From: Limonium bicolor | Lineage: Eukaryota > Streptophyta > Magnoliopsida > Caryophyllales > Plumbaginaceae | Assembly: GCA_023374045.1 (NCBI GenBank) | Contig: CM041782.1 | Coordinates: forward strand, 184,778,925-184,842,924 | Direction: 5' to 3' | DNA: 64,000 bases | Shown here: positions 11,016-24,019 of the stretch, piece after piece | Layout: the number at the start of each line of letters is the position of its first letter | Numbering within the stretch: position 1 is the stretch's first letter | Made by a program: the position numbers and the translations under genes | The notes under the pieces: generated by a model | What the model saw: only the letters and a program-made list of their open reading frames with translations | Databases searched by the model: none | What the model was told of the DNA's origin: nothing

Positions 11016-11696
11016 CCTGTTCTGCATGACTGTTTTGCAGCATATGCTGAAAGCTGTTTTGTGAGGTATATTTGTAGCATATGCTGACAGTTGTTTTGTG
11101 TTGGCATACTTGTAGCTATTTTAAGAACTGTTGTTTGAAAGTGTGGCATTTTTGCCGTATAAGTTAGTTACGTGTAATGCATTTATCATTTTTCGTACTA
11201 CAACTATAGATATTAATTTACAGTTTAAAACAATATTTTGTTAACAAATAATAAATTAACCACTATCAACAATTGTATCTATACATTAATGTGTAAAAAC
11301 CCATTAATAACTATAACTATCAATTTAAAGTTAATAACAAATTCATGTAGCAAAAAAAAAAAGGTTCCAATTTTATAACGTTGAACAGTTTAATGTTTTT
11401 ATTAAATCATGAACTAAACAGTATTGTGTTATTAAGTTTTAACAATTGTATATTACAAAGTTTTAATACACTAAATACTTGTATATATTTACATAATGAA
11501 TTTTTCAAGTGGCGTCAACAGTAATAACTACAATCCTACTAATGTAATGCGCATTGCTCGCTCTCGTCTGATTGCCACTGGTCCACCATTGTTGTTTGTT
11601 CTCGTCTGATTGCTACATGTCTCTCGTTGTCTTCTGATTGTCACAAGGCGTCAAGGTATAACGAACAGATATTTTTCAACTTAGAGTAATTTTGTC
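11016..11696. other. AT-rich stretch with short direct repeats
   Basis: Contains a doublet of 'agcatatgctga.ag.tgttttgtg' (about 11039-11098) and three 'ctcgtctgattgc'-like words (about 11560-11640). No gene seen. Confidence 0.35.
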
Positions 11697-11992
11697 CTCA
11701 TCATCACTGGATGGATATTTTTGGGACTACTCAGCTCATAGTAGTTTTCTCCTCTTCATCGCTAAGTGAACTATTGTAGACTCACAATAATTGCTTATGA
11801 AGTAATAACAAAACTCATCCTATAACTACCACTACTACCACAATAGCACTACCCGTTTTGTACTTTCTGTTTATTTCTTTGAATTTATAATCAGGCCAAG
11901 ATCATTACGCTAGCACCACGGTGGAGGTGGCTGTTATAGGTTAGAGTAATCTTACACAATCAGTAGGGTGTCATACAACAATCCATAGTTTA

Positions 11993-12480
11993 TGGGAAAT
12001 TTTTTGTAAACTCAACAAGGGATATTCAGTTCTTGGTGAACACCAACAAGGTAATTAACCAAAGCCAAATTGGTCAAACTTATTAGACCATTATAATCCA
12101 CATATTATGGGCAATTTTATGTACTTTAACACATGGGACATTCAGCTCTTGTGAACACCAATAGGGTAATTAACCAAATCCACACCAGTCCAATCTAACT
12201 CGATAATGTTGACAGTAATCGAACAATCAAAATGTCAAGAAGACATTATTATATGTAGGTTTTAGTTTGCAGACAAAGTTACCAAATTTTTACAGCAATA
12301 GGCACCAAGCAAAACAGGGCCTACTCAATAACCAAGCAAAGTTACCAGACAGTTGTTAGCAGGCGCCAAGCAAAACAGATATATCATTCACCAAGCAAAA
12401 TAACCACACGATGCCAATTTCAGTAGCCAAACCAAATTACCAGATCATGCCAATGTGAGTAGCAAAGTGAAATTACCATA
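11993..12480 (+). repeat. Diverged direct repeats in the C1 flank
   Basis: Two related units of about 90 bp (about 11993-12080 and 12110-12200) share 'tgggaaatttt.tgta..', 'cattcag.tcttg.tgaacaccaa.a.ggtaattaaccaaa'. From about 12295 to 12480 'accaagcaaa' recurs as a degenerate short repeat. No coding signal. Confidence 0.55.
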
Positions 12481-12811
12481 TCATTCAGATGAATGAATCG
12501 ACTAGCAAGAGAAGTTGAATAGATGAACAAAAATCAAGTTGCACCAACACCTAAGCAAGAGAAATAAAATATGAATCAACAAGGGCTAATAAACCCTTAA
12601 ATTGGCGAAGAAGGATGAAGCAAAAACCGTGAACCAATACTGTGAAATACTTACCAAACCCATGAGAAGTTGAACAAAGCCCGAACATAAAAGAGGGGGA
12701 ATGATAAAGCTTGTGCATGCAACCAGTGACAGAAACGGAGAAGAGCTCACAAAAACGAGGTCATACTCACCAGGTGCTAGATAAGAGATTTGGGGATATA
12801 ATCAGAGGCAG

Positions 12812-13019
12812 TGTTGAAAATGATAGTTTGTACAGCTAATAGACGTTTGTCACTATCTAATATAGTTGTTAGTTCTCATATATTAGGCTATTGTAGATTA
12901 GCTAAACCTTTGGCAAGTATAAGTATCTGCCTACTCTATATTCTATTCTGTAATCTCATCGATCATTGCAACCACTCTCTTGTAATACAAGATGAAAATT
13001 CCATCTCTCTTATCTGAAA
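12812..13019 (+). mobile_element. Copia C1, 5' LTR (copy A)
   Basis: Starts TGTTGAAAATGATAG, about 208 bp, and is followed by a tRNA-Met-like primer site (tggtaccaaagtcagtgctt from 13020). The matching 3' LTR is at 51469-51672 (TGTTGAGAATGATAT...). A second copy of this 5' LTR lies at 37825-38031 inside the duplication. Confidence 0.75.
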
Positions 13020-13092
13020 TGGTACCAAAGTCAGTGCTTGATTCACCTCTTTTCTCCGCTTAATTCTTCATCCTTTTTTGATTTCTCCTAAC

Positions 13093-14016
13093 ATGGCGGG
13101 ATGGGAGAAAAGTGTGAATGCTAGGAATGAAGCCAAATAAGCAAACGATCTTTAGCGTAGCGATCCCTTGTATCTTTCCTCTAATGATACCCTGGGATGA
13201 TAGTTACACCAATTTTCACCGACGTTGGATTTAGTGGATGAAAAAGAAAGGTTACGGTTGCCATGAAAGCTAAGAACAAATTCAGCTTACTATATTGATC
13301 TCTAAAACCACCAAATACTAATGATCCAAGGTTGCCGCACTGAGAGAGGTGCAACCACATGCTAATTACATGGTTATCGCAATGTGAGGATAATGACATA
13401 GCTGAAACCATAGTTTACTTCAATTCGGCAGTAGATGTTTGAGATTCTCTCATCGCTACGTTCGAACAGAAAAATGCGGCTCGAATTTATGGTATTCCTT
13501 TGGGTAAGCTTGAGCAAGATGATAACATGGTTTCGACCTACCATACCAAACTGTGAAAAATTGGGATGAGCTCTCGCAATTAGAGTCAAAACCTAATTGC
13601 TCCTACGGTGCGAGAAAGGAATACGAAGAAATCTGCCAGAAAGAGAATACCATGCAGTTCTTGATGGCTCTAAATGGCATGTATTTGAATGTTAAGAGCA
13701 ACATCCTCTTGACGTCTTCTCTTCCAACTTTGGAACAAGCCTACTTTCTTGTCACTCAAGAGGAAAGAAGAAGAGAAATCAAGACAAAAAGCAGTGAAGG
13801 AGAGCTAGAACCTCTTGCTCTTGTGACCAGCGAAGGAAAATTCTCTTCTACTCAAATTCAAAAAAAAAGAAGTTCAAGGAACCGGCTAAGATGAATCAAA
13901 CTTGCAGCAAATGTCAGAAAAAGGGACATCTTAGGGAGAATTGTTTTGAGATAGTCGGATACCCCGACTGGCGGAAAAGGAATATCAAGATTTCAGGAGA
14001 AGATAACAACAATTGA
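13093..14016 (+). pseudogene. Copia C1 gag (copy A), broken
   Basis: Capsid-type gag of a Ty1/copia element. It starts with ATGGCGGGATGGG and shows DPLYL in the N-terminal part (about 13165). Further on come NAARIYGIPLGKLEQ (about 13475-13520), then ELSQLE (about 13570) and the ORF 13553-13894. A zinc knuckle CSKCQKKGHLRENC follows at about 13903-13945 (CX2CX4HX4C), and the reading ends after DNNN at about 14016. Several stops and frameshifts occur before 13553. Downstream the element is cut by the truncated SIRE LTR at 14044; protease and integrase of C1 are not found anywhere. Confidence 0.8.
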
Positions 14017-14043
14017 AGATCACCTCAAATGGACACTGCATCT

Positions 14044-14108
14044 GAAGGAAGTTGAACGTTGATAAACAAACATTGGAGGCATCCGGGCACGTTCCTTGGC
14101 TGTAAAAC
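14044..14108 (-). mobile_element. SIRE-like copia S, left LTR fragment (split by G1)
   Basis: 'aaggaagttgaacgttgataaac..gttccttggctgtaaaac' matches the end of the right SIRE LTR at about 50147-50210. It continues beyond the gypsy insertion at 43906-44081. Only about 240 bp of an LTR of about 740 bp remains, abutting C1 gag, so this LTR lost its outer part. Its last five bases AAAAC (14104-14108) are the G1 target duplication. Confidence 0.75.
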
Positions 14109-17100
14109 TGTAACACCCCAACCCGAAATCCAATAACCTGAACGGCGATCACTCCCAAATAAAATACAACTGCAGCGGAAATAAATACAACAACCGGGCG
14201 GTATTACAATGCCGTTGTCCACCCTTGTGACCAACAAGGCTAACTCCAAATACAATCACCAAAAGTCACGGTCTGAATACGAATACATCCGAGATACTAG
14301 GAATCAAACTCAAATGTAAAATACTTAGGTAAAACAAATAACTAGTAGGAGACTCCCATAGCTTGAATCAACCCCACCTACACTCGGTGTGGTAATCTTC
14401 TCAACTTCAGGTACCTGGAATTGTTTAGCCATGAAATGGCTCAGCAAAATAATTTGCCGGTATGAAAAACGTGCAGCCCATCGGCTACTGGGCCACAACA
14501 ACTAATTGTCGAATACATGCAGTACATTTATAAAGCTGTAAATAAGCATAACATGATAATATCAAGTATCCACACAAGGACAATAATGTCACAATGAACA
14601 AGACTTCAGAAGGTCAAGTTAGTTGAACAGTAATCTTTTAATGATAGTCGGGTCCACACAATGGGACTGACAGGTATAACTGAGTATCTCAAATAGTGAA
14701 GGTATAGTGACCTCGTTAAGATTGAAAGGTTGGGTAACTAGACCCTCAGGAGATGACGTAGTTAACTCCTGTACTGAGAAATGTGGGAAATGAAACCCTC
14801 GAGAGGAATGAAGTCTTCCTCTCCACTGAACTGTTGGGAAATTGAACCCACGAGAGGAATAAAGTCTTCCTCTCCACTGAAATGTTCCGTCGCGACGTAT
14901 AACTGAATAGGAGACGACCTGAGACATGTACAACTCCTGTAGCATGCATGGCCAGATCCAACTGGGCTCCTCGTTCTCGTAGTATAGAATTGTTAAGTGT
15001 CATATAAAGACGTTAAACAAGAACACAATGTGTATTGTCAATTATCACGTTTAGGATAATGACGTTTGTTATAAAGTGAAGTTAGTGAGAGACTTGAGTA
15101 CAAGTCCTCGGTATACTGAAGCGCAGGTATTTAATCCACTGGTATAGTAGCGTTTGTATGCGTGGGACATACGCGTTGTAGTCAGCATCATTCACGCACA
15201 TAAAATAATACAACAGTGCACAAGAGTAAACAACATTTTACATTAATTATCTTGGTCATTAATTCAAACAACAGATAGCACACAAGCCGGTGTAATCCGG
15301 TAGCAAACAGGTTGCAAGAATTCCATACCGTTCACCGTAGACTGTACTTGTTTAATTCCCGGTCAACGTCTGGTCAAACAAAGTCCTAGAATAGGATTAA
15401 CTGAGAGGGTTAATTTATGTTACCCTTATATAATAATTCTATTGGATCTCTTAACAAATTTCGTATTTGTTATTTCATGTGAGGTTTATTTCTTTTAATT
15501 ACCTCATGATTTTATGTATAACTTATTTGTTATTCCTTTTGATTTATTTATAAATCCTTTAATGTACATATATGTATTTATTTATTCATGTACTATATTT
15601 GTTATTTATTATTATTTTTTTCTAGTTAACATAACAACTTATAATTCCTTAACTATATTTATATGCCATACATGGACATAAAATTCTTAAAGTTTTCATT
15701 ATTCCTCCTTTAACATAAATAATAATTATTGGTTACCTTTAAATTCCTTATAACTATATAAGTCATAGCGTTAACTTCATAACTCCTTTAATCAAAATTC
15801 TTTCTTTCTAATTCCTCCAAATATCCATATAGGACCTATATTTATTTAAATCTAAATTCTTACCCTTATATTTCGGTTATTTACAAAACAACCACATTAA
15901 TTCATAAACTTTATATTTAAATTCTAATCTCTTTATATTATAGAGTTTTAACTTCTTATTTAGTTAAATTACGAAGCCACCACCAATATTTTGGTATATA
16001 GCTTTTAAATATTATAACTTTCAAAAATTACAACTTAGCCCCTTAAATTCTCGGCCTTAATAATTTATTTCCTATAATTACAATTTAACCACAAAATCTT
16101 ATAACTTTACATAACGCCTTATAAACTATAGTTTTAATTTTAATTCTCCATAAATGCCGAATTAACATATATAAATTCTTAAATTACCAAACTAACCCAA
16201 AATAATTCGGCCTTGGTCATGTACTTTCCATTAATTACATTTTCACCCCAAAACTTTATAATAGTTACTTAATAACTTATAAAGTATAGTTAAAATATTT
16301 AATTCCTTAAAATTTCGAAAGTGAACCTAATAATTCTTTTAATTATGAATTCGCCCCCTAATAAGTTCCAAACTTTCATAACAACTTTTATAAATTACAT
16401 AATAGCCCAAAACCTTATAAAATGTATTTTAACACTTGTTTAAATTATCTAAAATTCATAAACTTAATTCCTAACCTTATATTATATCATAATTACTCCA
16501 AATATACTCTTAACTCTCGGTTTTCACAATATATACACCAAACTTTGTAAAAATTACATCTTTGCCACATAACTTAATTAATTAGCCATTTAAGCACTAA
16601 TAAAATATTTTTAACTCACCAAACTTTGTAGTATAAGTTTATATACATAAGTAGCTCACAAAAATCTATTTTTCACTTAGGCAATTCGGCCATAATTAAG
16701 TAGTCACCATATAGTATATAAAAGTGGATTTATATGTCATAATAAATGTACATAAACTCATATGAGTCATATAACTCATGTAAAAATTATTGTAATGTCT
16801 TATATTGATTCTTAGCTCAAAATAAAGTATTTTTGCCCTTGACATTTCGGCTTGAATTAATATGTAACATAAATAAATTTATGACACAAAAATGTGTCTT
16901 AAGGTAAATATTTTCCATATATGTTATAGATTATATTTTTGCATATAATACCATGTAGTTTCGGTTTTAATTAACCTAGGAGATGTACATAATTTTGTAT
17001 AATTTTTAGAAGCTTAACAAAGCTTATAACATAAAGATTAACTTAATAAACTTACTTCTTAACAAAGGTGGTTAAGTGCTTGAACTCTCCTTGAATCTCC

Positions 17101-18992
17101 AAGCTTTCTCCAAGGAAATTTTGATGCTCCACTTCGGTTATATGCAAGTGGTGAAGGAGTTTAGGAGTTAGATCTTGAATAAAGATCTTAAGTAGATTTG
17201 TAAGTAGTTTTCCAAGAATTTACCTTAAGCTTTTCTCCTTATAATTTCGGCTCACTTAAGGTGGATGAAGAACAAGTTTTCCTTCATGAAAATGAAGAGA
17301 AAAGAGCCTTAGAAGAGATTGAAATCGGTTACACAATAAAATGTGCTTTAAGGATTTTCAAGCTTGAAAACTACCTTAAGATAACCTTGAGATGCTCCTT
17401 GGATTAATGTTGGTTTAGACAACCTCCTTGGAACACTAGTTGATGTCGAATGCTTGTTGGTATGCTAGGAAGAGTTTTGCTTCAAGGCTTGACAAGAAAT
17501 GCTAGGAAATTACCTTAAAGATGAAGATAGAAGTTAAAACTCCATTAATGGACTTAAGAGCTTCAAAGGAAGAAGATGAAGCAAGAAGAGAGAGGAGAGA
17601 GCCTTACCAATTCGTGAGTGAAGTGTGCAAGGAGGAGGAATGAGGCTAAGCTCACGTAAATGCAAGAATGCATTTGGAATTTGATTTTTGTTTTGTTAAT
17701 TTTTAATGTCAATTGACTATTCTTTTTCCTTAGTTTATTACATGAGTTATTGGCTCAATAAATGCCATTCTTTCCAGCATACAATCGGCCATGTGGTGTG
17801 ACAAGGCAAGAGTTGGAAGAAAATAATTGTGAGCTAGAAGACAAGGTAAGAAAAGTAAGTTTTATTCCTTTGATTTTTCAATGCATGTAACTTGTCTTCT
17901 TCTTCATTGTAGGTGGACGATTTCCAAGCTCAAATGGAGCTTATCAACCGGTGGTGAATAGCCAAGGAGAAGCATGGAAGGTTACTTAATTGATAAGGAA
18001 TCAAAAAGGTGGAATCTAGATCCACTTTTGCCTTTTTACATTTTGTTTTCTTCCTAGCTCACATGGCCTTATTCCAATGCATTATTTCGACAGCTTGGTG
18101 CTCACATGAGACTTGTATTCTTCTGTCATTAAGTAATATAGCACATGGGAAGGTGAGTCACCATGTTCTATGCCTTTTATATACTTTAAATGCAAATTTT
18201 ATACTAGTTTTTGCACATAAAATCGGCCCCTATAGAGTGCCTTGTTGACTAGGCTCTCCAACTGATTTAGAAGGTCATTTTAACCCTATTTAAGATTACC
18301 ATTTCGTGGCATGTCAAAAACTACAAGGCAATTGCGTAAAACGCGTTTTCGTGACACCCGAAGGTGTGTTTTTGTGCTCTAAGGAAATTTTGGGAAATAA
18401 ATTGTTTTTATGAGTTCCAAGTGTTTTTAAACACTTATTATAGTAAATAATGATATATTAAGACATTACATTGAGTTACATGAGGTTACATCAACCCATG
18501 TCATAATTTACGGGCTTCGGGACACTCCCGGGCCAAAAAGGAGCGCTAAGAAATACTCCTGAGGTTTTGTTGAATTTTGAGAAACCACTTCGTGGGTTCT
18601 CTTTAGAATGATTAATAATGATGTTAGGAACTCTAAGAATTAATTTTATAGGAGTTCGTGCCACCTCGGCACTCCTCCGGGCTTTTCGTGCTTTAAGGAG
18701 CGGGCGTGAGCACTCCCGAGCATTTTGCGTATTTGACTGAATATAGCCTAGGGAATATATTTATATATATTCATATAATGAGTGTATGACCATTTGGTTT
18801 GAATTTTAGAAGGTCATACAAGGTCATGCTTGACCATATGTTTCTAAGGCGTTTTAGCGTTTATGGAGAAACGACTATTTTTACGTAACGTTCTCATGCA
18901 TGGGTCTGCATGCGTACGTGAAATGATTTATATTTGAATTATTTTCCATTAAATAATGGTTTAATAATATTAATTAGATTTGGGGTATTTCA
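14109..18992 (-). repeat. G1 LTR 1 (3' LTR), 4884 bp
   Basis: Begins TGTAACACCCCAACCCG and ends GGGGTATTTCA on the + strand; in element sense TGAAATACCCC...GGGGTGTTACA. Homologous to 35705-36747 (partial) and 39114-43900 (4787 bp). The interior is AT-rich and non-coding. From about 14655 to 14900 it carries a short imperfect tandem repeat around 'gaggaat.aagtcttcctctccactgaa'. Confidence 0.92.
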
Positions 18993-19439
18993 ATCTACCC
19001 CCCTTAAAAAAGGACTTCGCCCCGAAGTCTCATATCTAAATTATAAGGTTGTGGGGAATCAAGTTCCACTAAGTATCCACAACTCAATCTAGTTTTTAGG
19101 GATCAAGTCCCAAGTCTCTATATTCCTAAGTTCACAGTGTACATCAAACACAACAGGAATACTTTGGAACAATATAGTGTAATGTAATAACACAGTCACT
19201 TTTCATATCTAATAGTGCAGCGTAGTGCACATAAACTTTTCATTGTAGTGTAACAAAGTACACACCAACAAGTAGAAGTACAAAGTACATTCAAATACAG
19301 TGTTACACAAGAACACATACAAGACAAAGTGTCACTGAAATGCACCAAAGTGCAACAAAATGCGTACTAAACTCACAAACGAAAAAGGCTCTACCCCCCA
19401 AAAAAGAGGGGTACGCCCACGTACCCTAGACTAAAGTGT
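18993..19439 (-). promoter_or_regulatory. G1 polypurine tract and 3' untranslated region
   Basis: Next to LTR 1 the + strand reads atctaccccccttaaaaaagg, i.e. in element sense a purine run (aaggggggtaga) directly before TGAAATACC. This is the expected plus-strand primer. The rest, to the pol stop at 19440, is non-coding with degenerate 'acaaagtacacaagt' words. Confidence 0.7.
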
Positions 19440-22400
19440 CTAGTTGGTAAATAGGGAGGGAAACTTCGCTCGCATATCTGCTTCTAATTCCCATGTGGCC
19501 TCTTCCACATCATGGTTCGACCAAAGAACCTTTACAAGGCTCACAGACTTGTTTCGAGTATCTCGTGTCTTTCTATCTAAGATTCGTTGCGGTGTTTCCA
19601 CATACCTCATTGTTGGTTCTAATGAAAGTGTTTCTGGTTGTAGAACATGAGAAGGATGAGGCATGTATTTCTTAAGCTGAGACACGTGAAAAACATTGTG
19701 TACTTTGCCCAACTCTGCTGGCAAATCAAGTCGATATGCCACAAGACCCACCCGCTCTATGATAGCGTAGGGTCCTACAAACTTCGGGCTTAGCTTGCCC
19801 TTCTGTCCAAATCTGAATACACCCTTCATGGGTGATACTCGTAGAAATACCTGGTCGCCAACCGCGAACTCAAGGTCTCGTCGCCTCTCATCAGCATATG
19901 ATTTCTGTCTGTCTTGTGCTGCTTTCATGTTATTTCTGATTTGTTGTAATTCTGCCTGGACTTGCTCTAAGTACTCAGGCCCAATGATGACGGTCTCACT
20001 AGACTCGTCCCAGCACAATGGTGTGCGGCATGGTCTGCCATATAATGCCTGAAAAGGCGACATCTGTATAGAGGCGTGATAGCTGTTATTGTAAGCAAAC
20101 TCGATGAGATGTAATATATCTATCCAGCTGCCCTGGAAGTCCAAAGCACATGCTCGTAGCATGTCCTCTAAGGTCTGAATAGTCCTCTCTGACTGACCAT
20201 CTGTCTGAGGATGAAATGCTGTGCTAAGTTTCAATTCAGTGCCAAGTGCTTCGCGAGTAGCTCGCCAATATCGTGAGAGAAATCTAGTATCTCGATCTGA
20301 AACAATAGTCTTTGGTACTCCATGATGTCTGATAATTTCTTCCTCAAATAGTTTTTCCAATTTTGGCACTTTCCAAGTGTCTTTCATCGGAATAAACCTA
20401 GCAACATTAGTCAGTCGGTCAACAACAACCCAAATCATATTTAGTCCTCCTCTCGTAGGTGGTAGTCCCACCACGAAGTCCATAGAGATATCATTAAACT
20501 TCTATTCAGGAACTGGCATAGACTGTACCATACCTCCTGGTCGTCTATGTTCGAATTTCACTTTCTGACAAGTGAGACATCGAATCACATATTCTGTCAT
20601 GTCGCCCTTCATACCACTCCACCAGAAATACCTCTTTAGATCTTTGTACATCTTAGAAGCTCCTGGATGGACAAATGTGGTAGAAGTGTGGGACTCTCGA
20701 AGAATATGCTCCTTTATATCTGTGCTGTCTCTGGGAATACACAATCTGCCCTTCAATCTGATGAGTCCATCATCATGTAACTGGAACTCATACTTCCCAC
20801 CTTCAAATGTACCGTCAGACAACTTCTGACTGATCTCCATCATTCGCTGATCATTTTGCTGTGCGCTACGTATGTCATCTATAAGACTCGAGCTAGCCAT
20901 AATGGCATTTAAAGAATGTGCTCGTCGACTCAATGCGTCTGCTACAACATTAGCTTTTCCTTCTTTATACTGCAAATCGATGTCATAATCTTTGAGAAAT
21001 TCAACCCATCTTCTTTGTCTCATGTTTAACTCCTTCTGGGTGAATACATACTTCAGACTTTTGTGATCCGAATATACGGTCATCTGGACACCATACAGGT
21101 AGTGGCGCCAGATCTTTAATGCAAAAACAATTGCTCCGAGCTCCAAGTCATGTGTGGGATAGTTTTCCTCATGTTTCTTCAACTGTCGGGAAGCGTAGGC
21201 GACTACCTTCCCATTCTGCATGAGTACACACCCTAATCCCCTGCCTGAGGCATCACAGTAAACTTCATAACCCTCTGTGCCTTCAGGTATAGTCAAAACT
21301 GGTGCTGATGTCAAAGCATTCTTCAAATACTGGAATGATTTTTCACATTCTGTAGTCCATGTGAAAGGTGCGTCTTTTTTCATTAAACTTGTCATAGGTT
21401 TAGCTATCTTGGAGAAGTCTCTAACAAACCTCCTGTAGTAGCCTGCTAACCCAAGGAAACTCCTGATATCAGTCACTGTCTTTGGCCTGGGCCAGGTGCG
21501 AACTGCTTCTATTTTTGCTGGATCCACTGCGATCCCAGCGTCTGAGATGACATGTCCTAAAAAGGAAACTCTGTCTAACCAAAACTCACATTTGGAGAAC
21601 TTAGCATAAAGCTGGTTCTCCCTTAAATGTTAAGTACATGTCGGAGGTGACTCTCATGCTCTTCCTTAGATTTTGAATAAATTAAGATGTCATCGATGAA
21701 TACAACCACGGTCTTATCCAGCTGCTCTCTGAATAATCTGTTCATTAAGTCCATGAAGACTGCTGGTGCATTTGACAAGCCAAAAGGCATAACTGTAAAC
21801 TCATAGTGGCCGTATCGTGTTCTGAACGCTGTCTTTTCTATGTCTTGCTCCCTGATAGGTATCTGATGGTATCCTGATCTCAAATCGATCTTCGAAAACA
21901 CCTTTTCTCCTCTCAGCTGATCAAACAAATCGTCAATTCATGGTAGTGGATATTTGTTCTTCACTGACACTGCATTAAGCTCTCTGTAATCGATGCATAA
22001 CCGAAGGCTTCCATCCTTCTTTTTCACAAAAAGCACTGGTGCTCCCCAAGGAGATACACTAGGTCGTATGTATCCCTTGTCCAATAAATCTTTCAGCTGC
22101 TCCTTCAACTCAGCCATCTCTGCTGGTGCCATACGGTACGGTGCCTTAGCTATGGGACCGGTACCTGGTAGTAATTCAATGGAGAACTCTACCTCTCTGG
22201 ATGGCGGTAAGCCTGGAAGTTCCTTTGGAAAAATATCCGGAAATTCTGACACTACTGGCATGTCTGGATCAAAATCAGGGTCGTGCTCTACATCCTGAAC
22301 ATAGCATAAATATACCTCCTTCTGCTTCCTGACTTGCTTGTACATAGACATAGCAGATATAACTTTTATTGATGGTGCTCTAGGGCTCTGGCGGTATGAT

Positions 22401-22440
22401 ACTGTCACTCCCGATGGGCTCTTAAGTAACAGTCTGCGCT
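19440..22440 (-). pseudogene. G1 pol: reverse transcriptase, RNase H, integrase, chromodomain
   Basis: Read from 22440 down to 19440. RT N-terminal part (22408-21938) shows [18 protein letters not shown] and [22 protein letters not shown] palm follows with [11 protein letters not shown] (the YxDD box as FIDD, about 21700). RNase H begins [20 protein letters not shown] and has [12 protein letters not shown] at its end. The integrase zinc finger is H..H..CLTCQK (about 20700-20570) and the integrase core starts MDFVVGLPPTRGG (20483). The C-terminal KVLWSNHDVEEATWELEADM is a chromodomain, which targets insertion to heterochromatin. Breaks: an in-frame TGA at about 21939, a frameshift near 21625 and an in-frame stop at about 20502. 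With so few lesions, and many indel differences between repeat copies here, some may be sequence errors. Confidence 0.92.
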
Positions 22441-22444
22441 CTGC

Positions 22445-24019
22445 TGCAGATGTGGATTATTTATCGTGAGTTATTAGCAAGGTGAAGTTGAAAAAAGAAA
22501 GAAATTAAACTCAAAATATCCGTCGGGCTGCAAATTAAAACCCGGTCGTAGTAGTGTAGAAACAGAAGCGGCCGGGGTCAAACCGTGGGACTTATAGCGA
22601 GCTAAAGTAGTTCCTAAGCTTGTCACAAAAGGGGGGAAGTTAATTGACTTGTTTTTAGAGAATTAAAAGAGCAGATTAAATTACTGAGTGCAGATGAATT
22701 AAATGGAACTCCGGGTTCAGGTTTTATATAATCTGATTAATTATGCTATCTCTACCGGTTTAATAATTAGTTTGGCAAAATTCCTGTTATTATCCTAAGG
22801 ACTAAGTCATAGACCCTTAAGAACTCGTTTACCAGAAAATGCTCGGTCTAATCAAGGTTCGAGCAATACTATGTAAACGGACGTTAAATTCAAGGAATTA
22901 TAATTGCATCTGTAAATACTAACTTATTAAATCATAATAAGTTTTCTCCAGATTTACGGCTTAAATAACCTGTCTATTTATCACCTGGTCTGATCAAAAT
23001 AGACTTAGGAAAGCATTTTAATAAATTCATGTAATTTATTAAAATGGTGAGAGAAACCTTTAAGCGTAACAAACTGTATTTATTAACCGGTAGAAATATT
23101 GATTACATAATTAAACAAACCATAATTAAAAACCTTGCCCGGAGCAAATCCTCCTTAGCCAGACATATTAACTGGTAATAAATCTGACAGAGGTTGGACG
23201 TAATAACAGCACGGAGACGTGATTAGTGAATGGAGAAATGAGAGTCGAAGAGTGAACATGTACGTAGGTTATTGTAAGTGAAGTGGGTGAATTTGAGAAT
23301 TAGAGAACTGGGGATGAATGAGTGTGAGATGTACGTGAGTGTTTACTGGAAGAGAATGAGATGAGGTGAGTGTGAGTGATTTTCTGGTTTTCTCCGTGCA
23401 CTGGTATAAGGTTGCAGTGGATGGTTATTTATAGAAGAAAGGAAGACTACGTAGAAGACTTGCAGTTGATTGCCTCTGTTGATTTCTTCACTGATTGAAG
23501 CATTGATTGCTTCATTTAATGCAGGGGACAGAGCGAACGCGTGAGCAATAAGGTAGGCGAGCAGGATACGAGTTGCAGAGTCGCGCGAAGAAGAAAACTG
23601 TTTCGGGCGCGATTTTAGTCTTGTCCGCTGTGGAACCGCCTCAAACAAGGCGGTTGTGTTGTCCGCCTCTACAACCGTCTCTTGTCCGCCTCTGGTCCGC
23701 CTGGGTCCGCCTCTGTTGGGGGCGGTTGTGCAGGCGGTTGCAATGCTGTTGTATGCTGACCGTGACTTATTTCGTTCTACGAACTTCGACCGGCTCTAGA
23801 TTCTTCGTTTGGACTCCGTTTTCTGAGCCGTTTGCGTCTATGCGTTCGTCTTCGTCTACTTCACCCGGCTTGGTTTTCCTCATGTTAAACCAATAATTTG
23901 TGAGATAAACAATAAAACATAAACTAGAGGAAAACAACCGAAGTGGAGAAATGAGCAAGAAAAGTGCTAATATATATACATGAAATACACCTAAAAACAT
24001 GCTCATTTGGACACTATCA
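22445..24019 (-). repeat. G2 3' LTR
   Basis: + strand TGCAGATGTGG...ACACTATCA; in element sense TGATAGTGTCC...CATCTGCA. It contains a GC-rich cluster of 'gtccgcctc' words (about 23660-23730) unlike the AT-rich surroundings. Differs from the other LTR mainly by 1-base indels. Confidence 0.9.

Larger units (their letters stand above)
11697..18992. repeat. 7.2-kb direct duplication, copy A
   Basis: Host flank, the left part of copia C1, a piece of SIRE LTR and gypsy LTR 1, repeated with high similarity and the same order at 36747-43900. Substitutions are rare; most differences are 1-3 base indels, plus a deletion of about 33 bp in copy B near 37325. Confidence 0.92.

Noticed and set aside
14619..15003. 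Overlapping minus-strand ORFs repeated at 36227-36541 and 39625-39963
   Set aside because: They lie inside the G1 LTRs over a short tandem repeat; the frame differs between copies and no motif is visible.
23573..23896. Cys/Arg-rich + strand ORF, also seen at 32297-32530
   Set aside because: Reads the GC-rich gtccgcctc cluster of the G2 LTRs and changes frame between the two LTRs.
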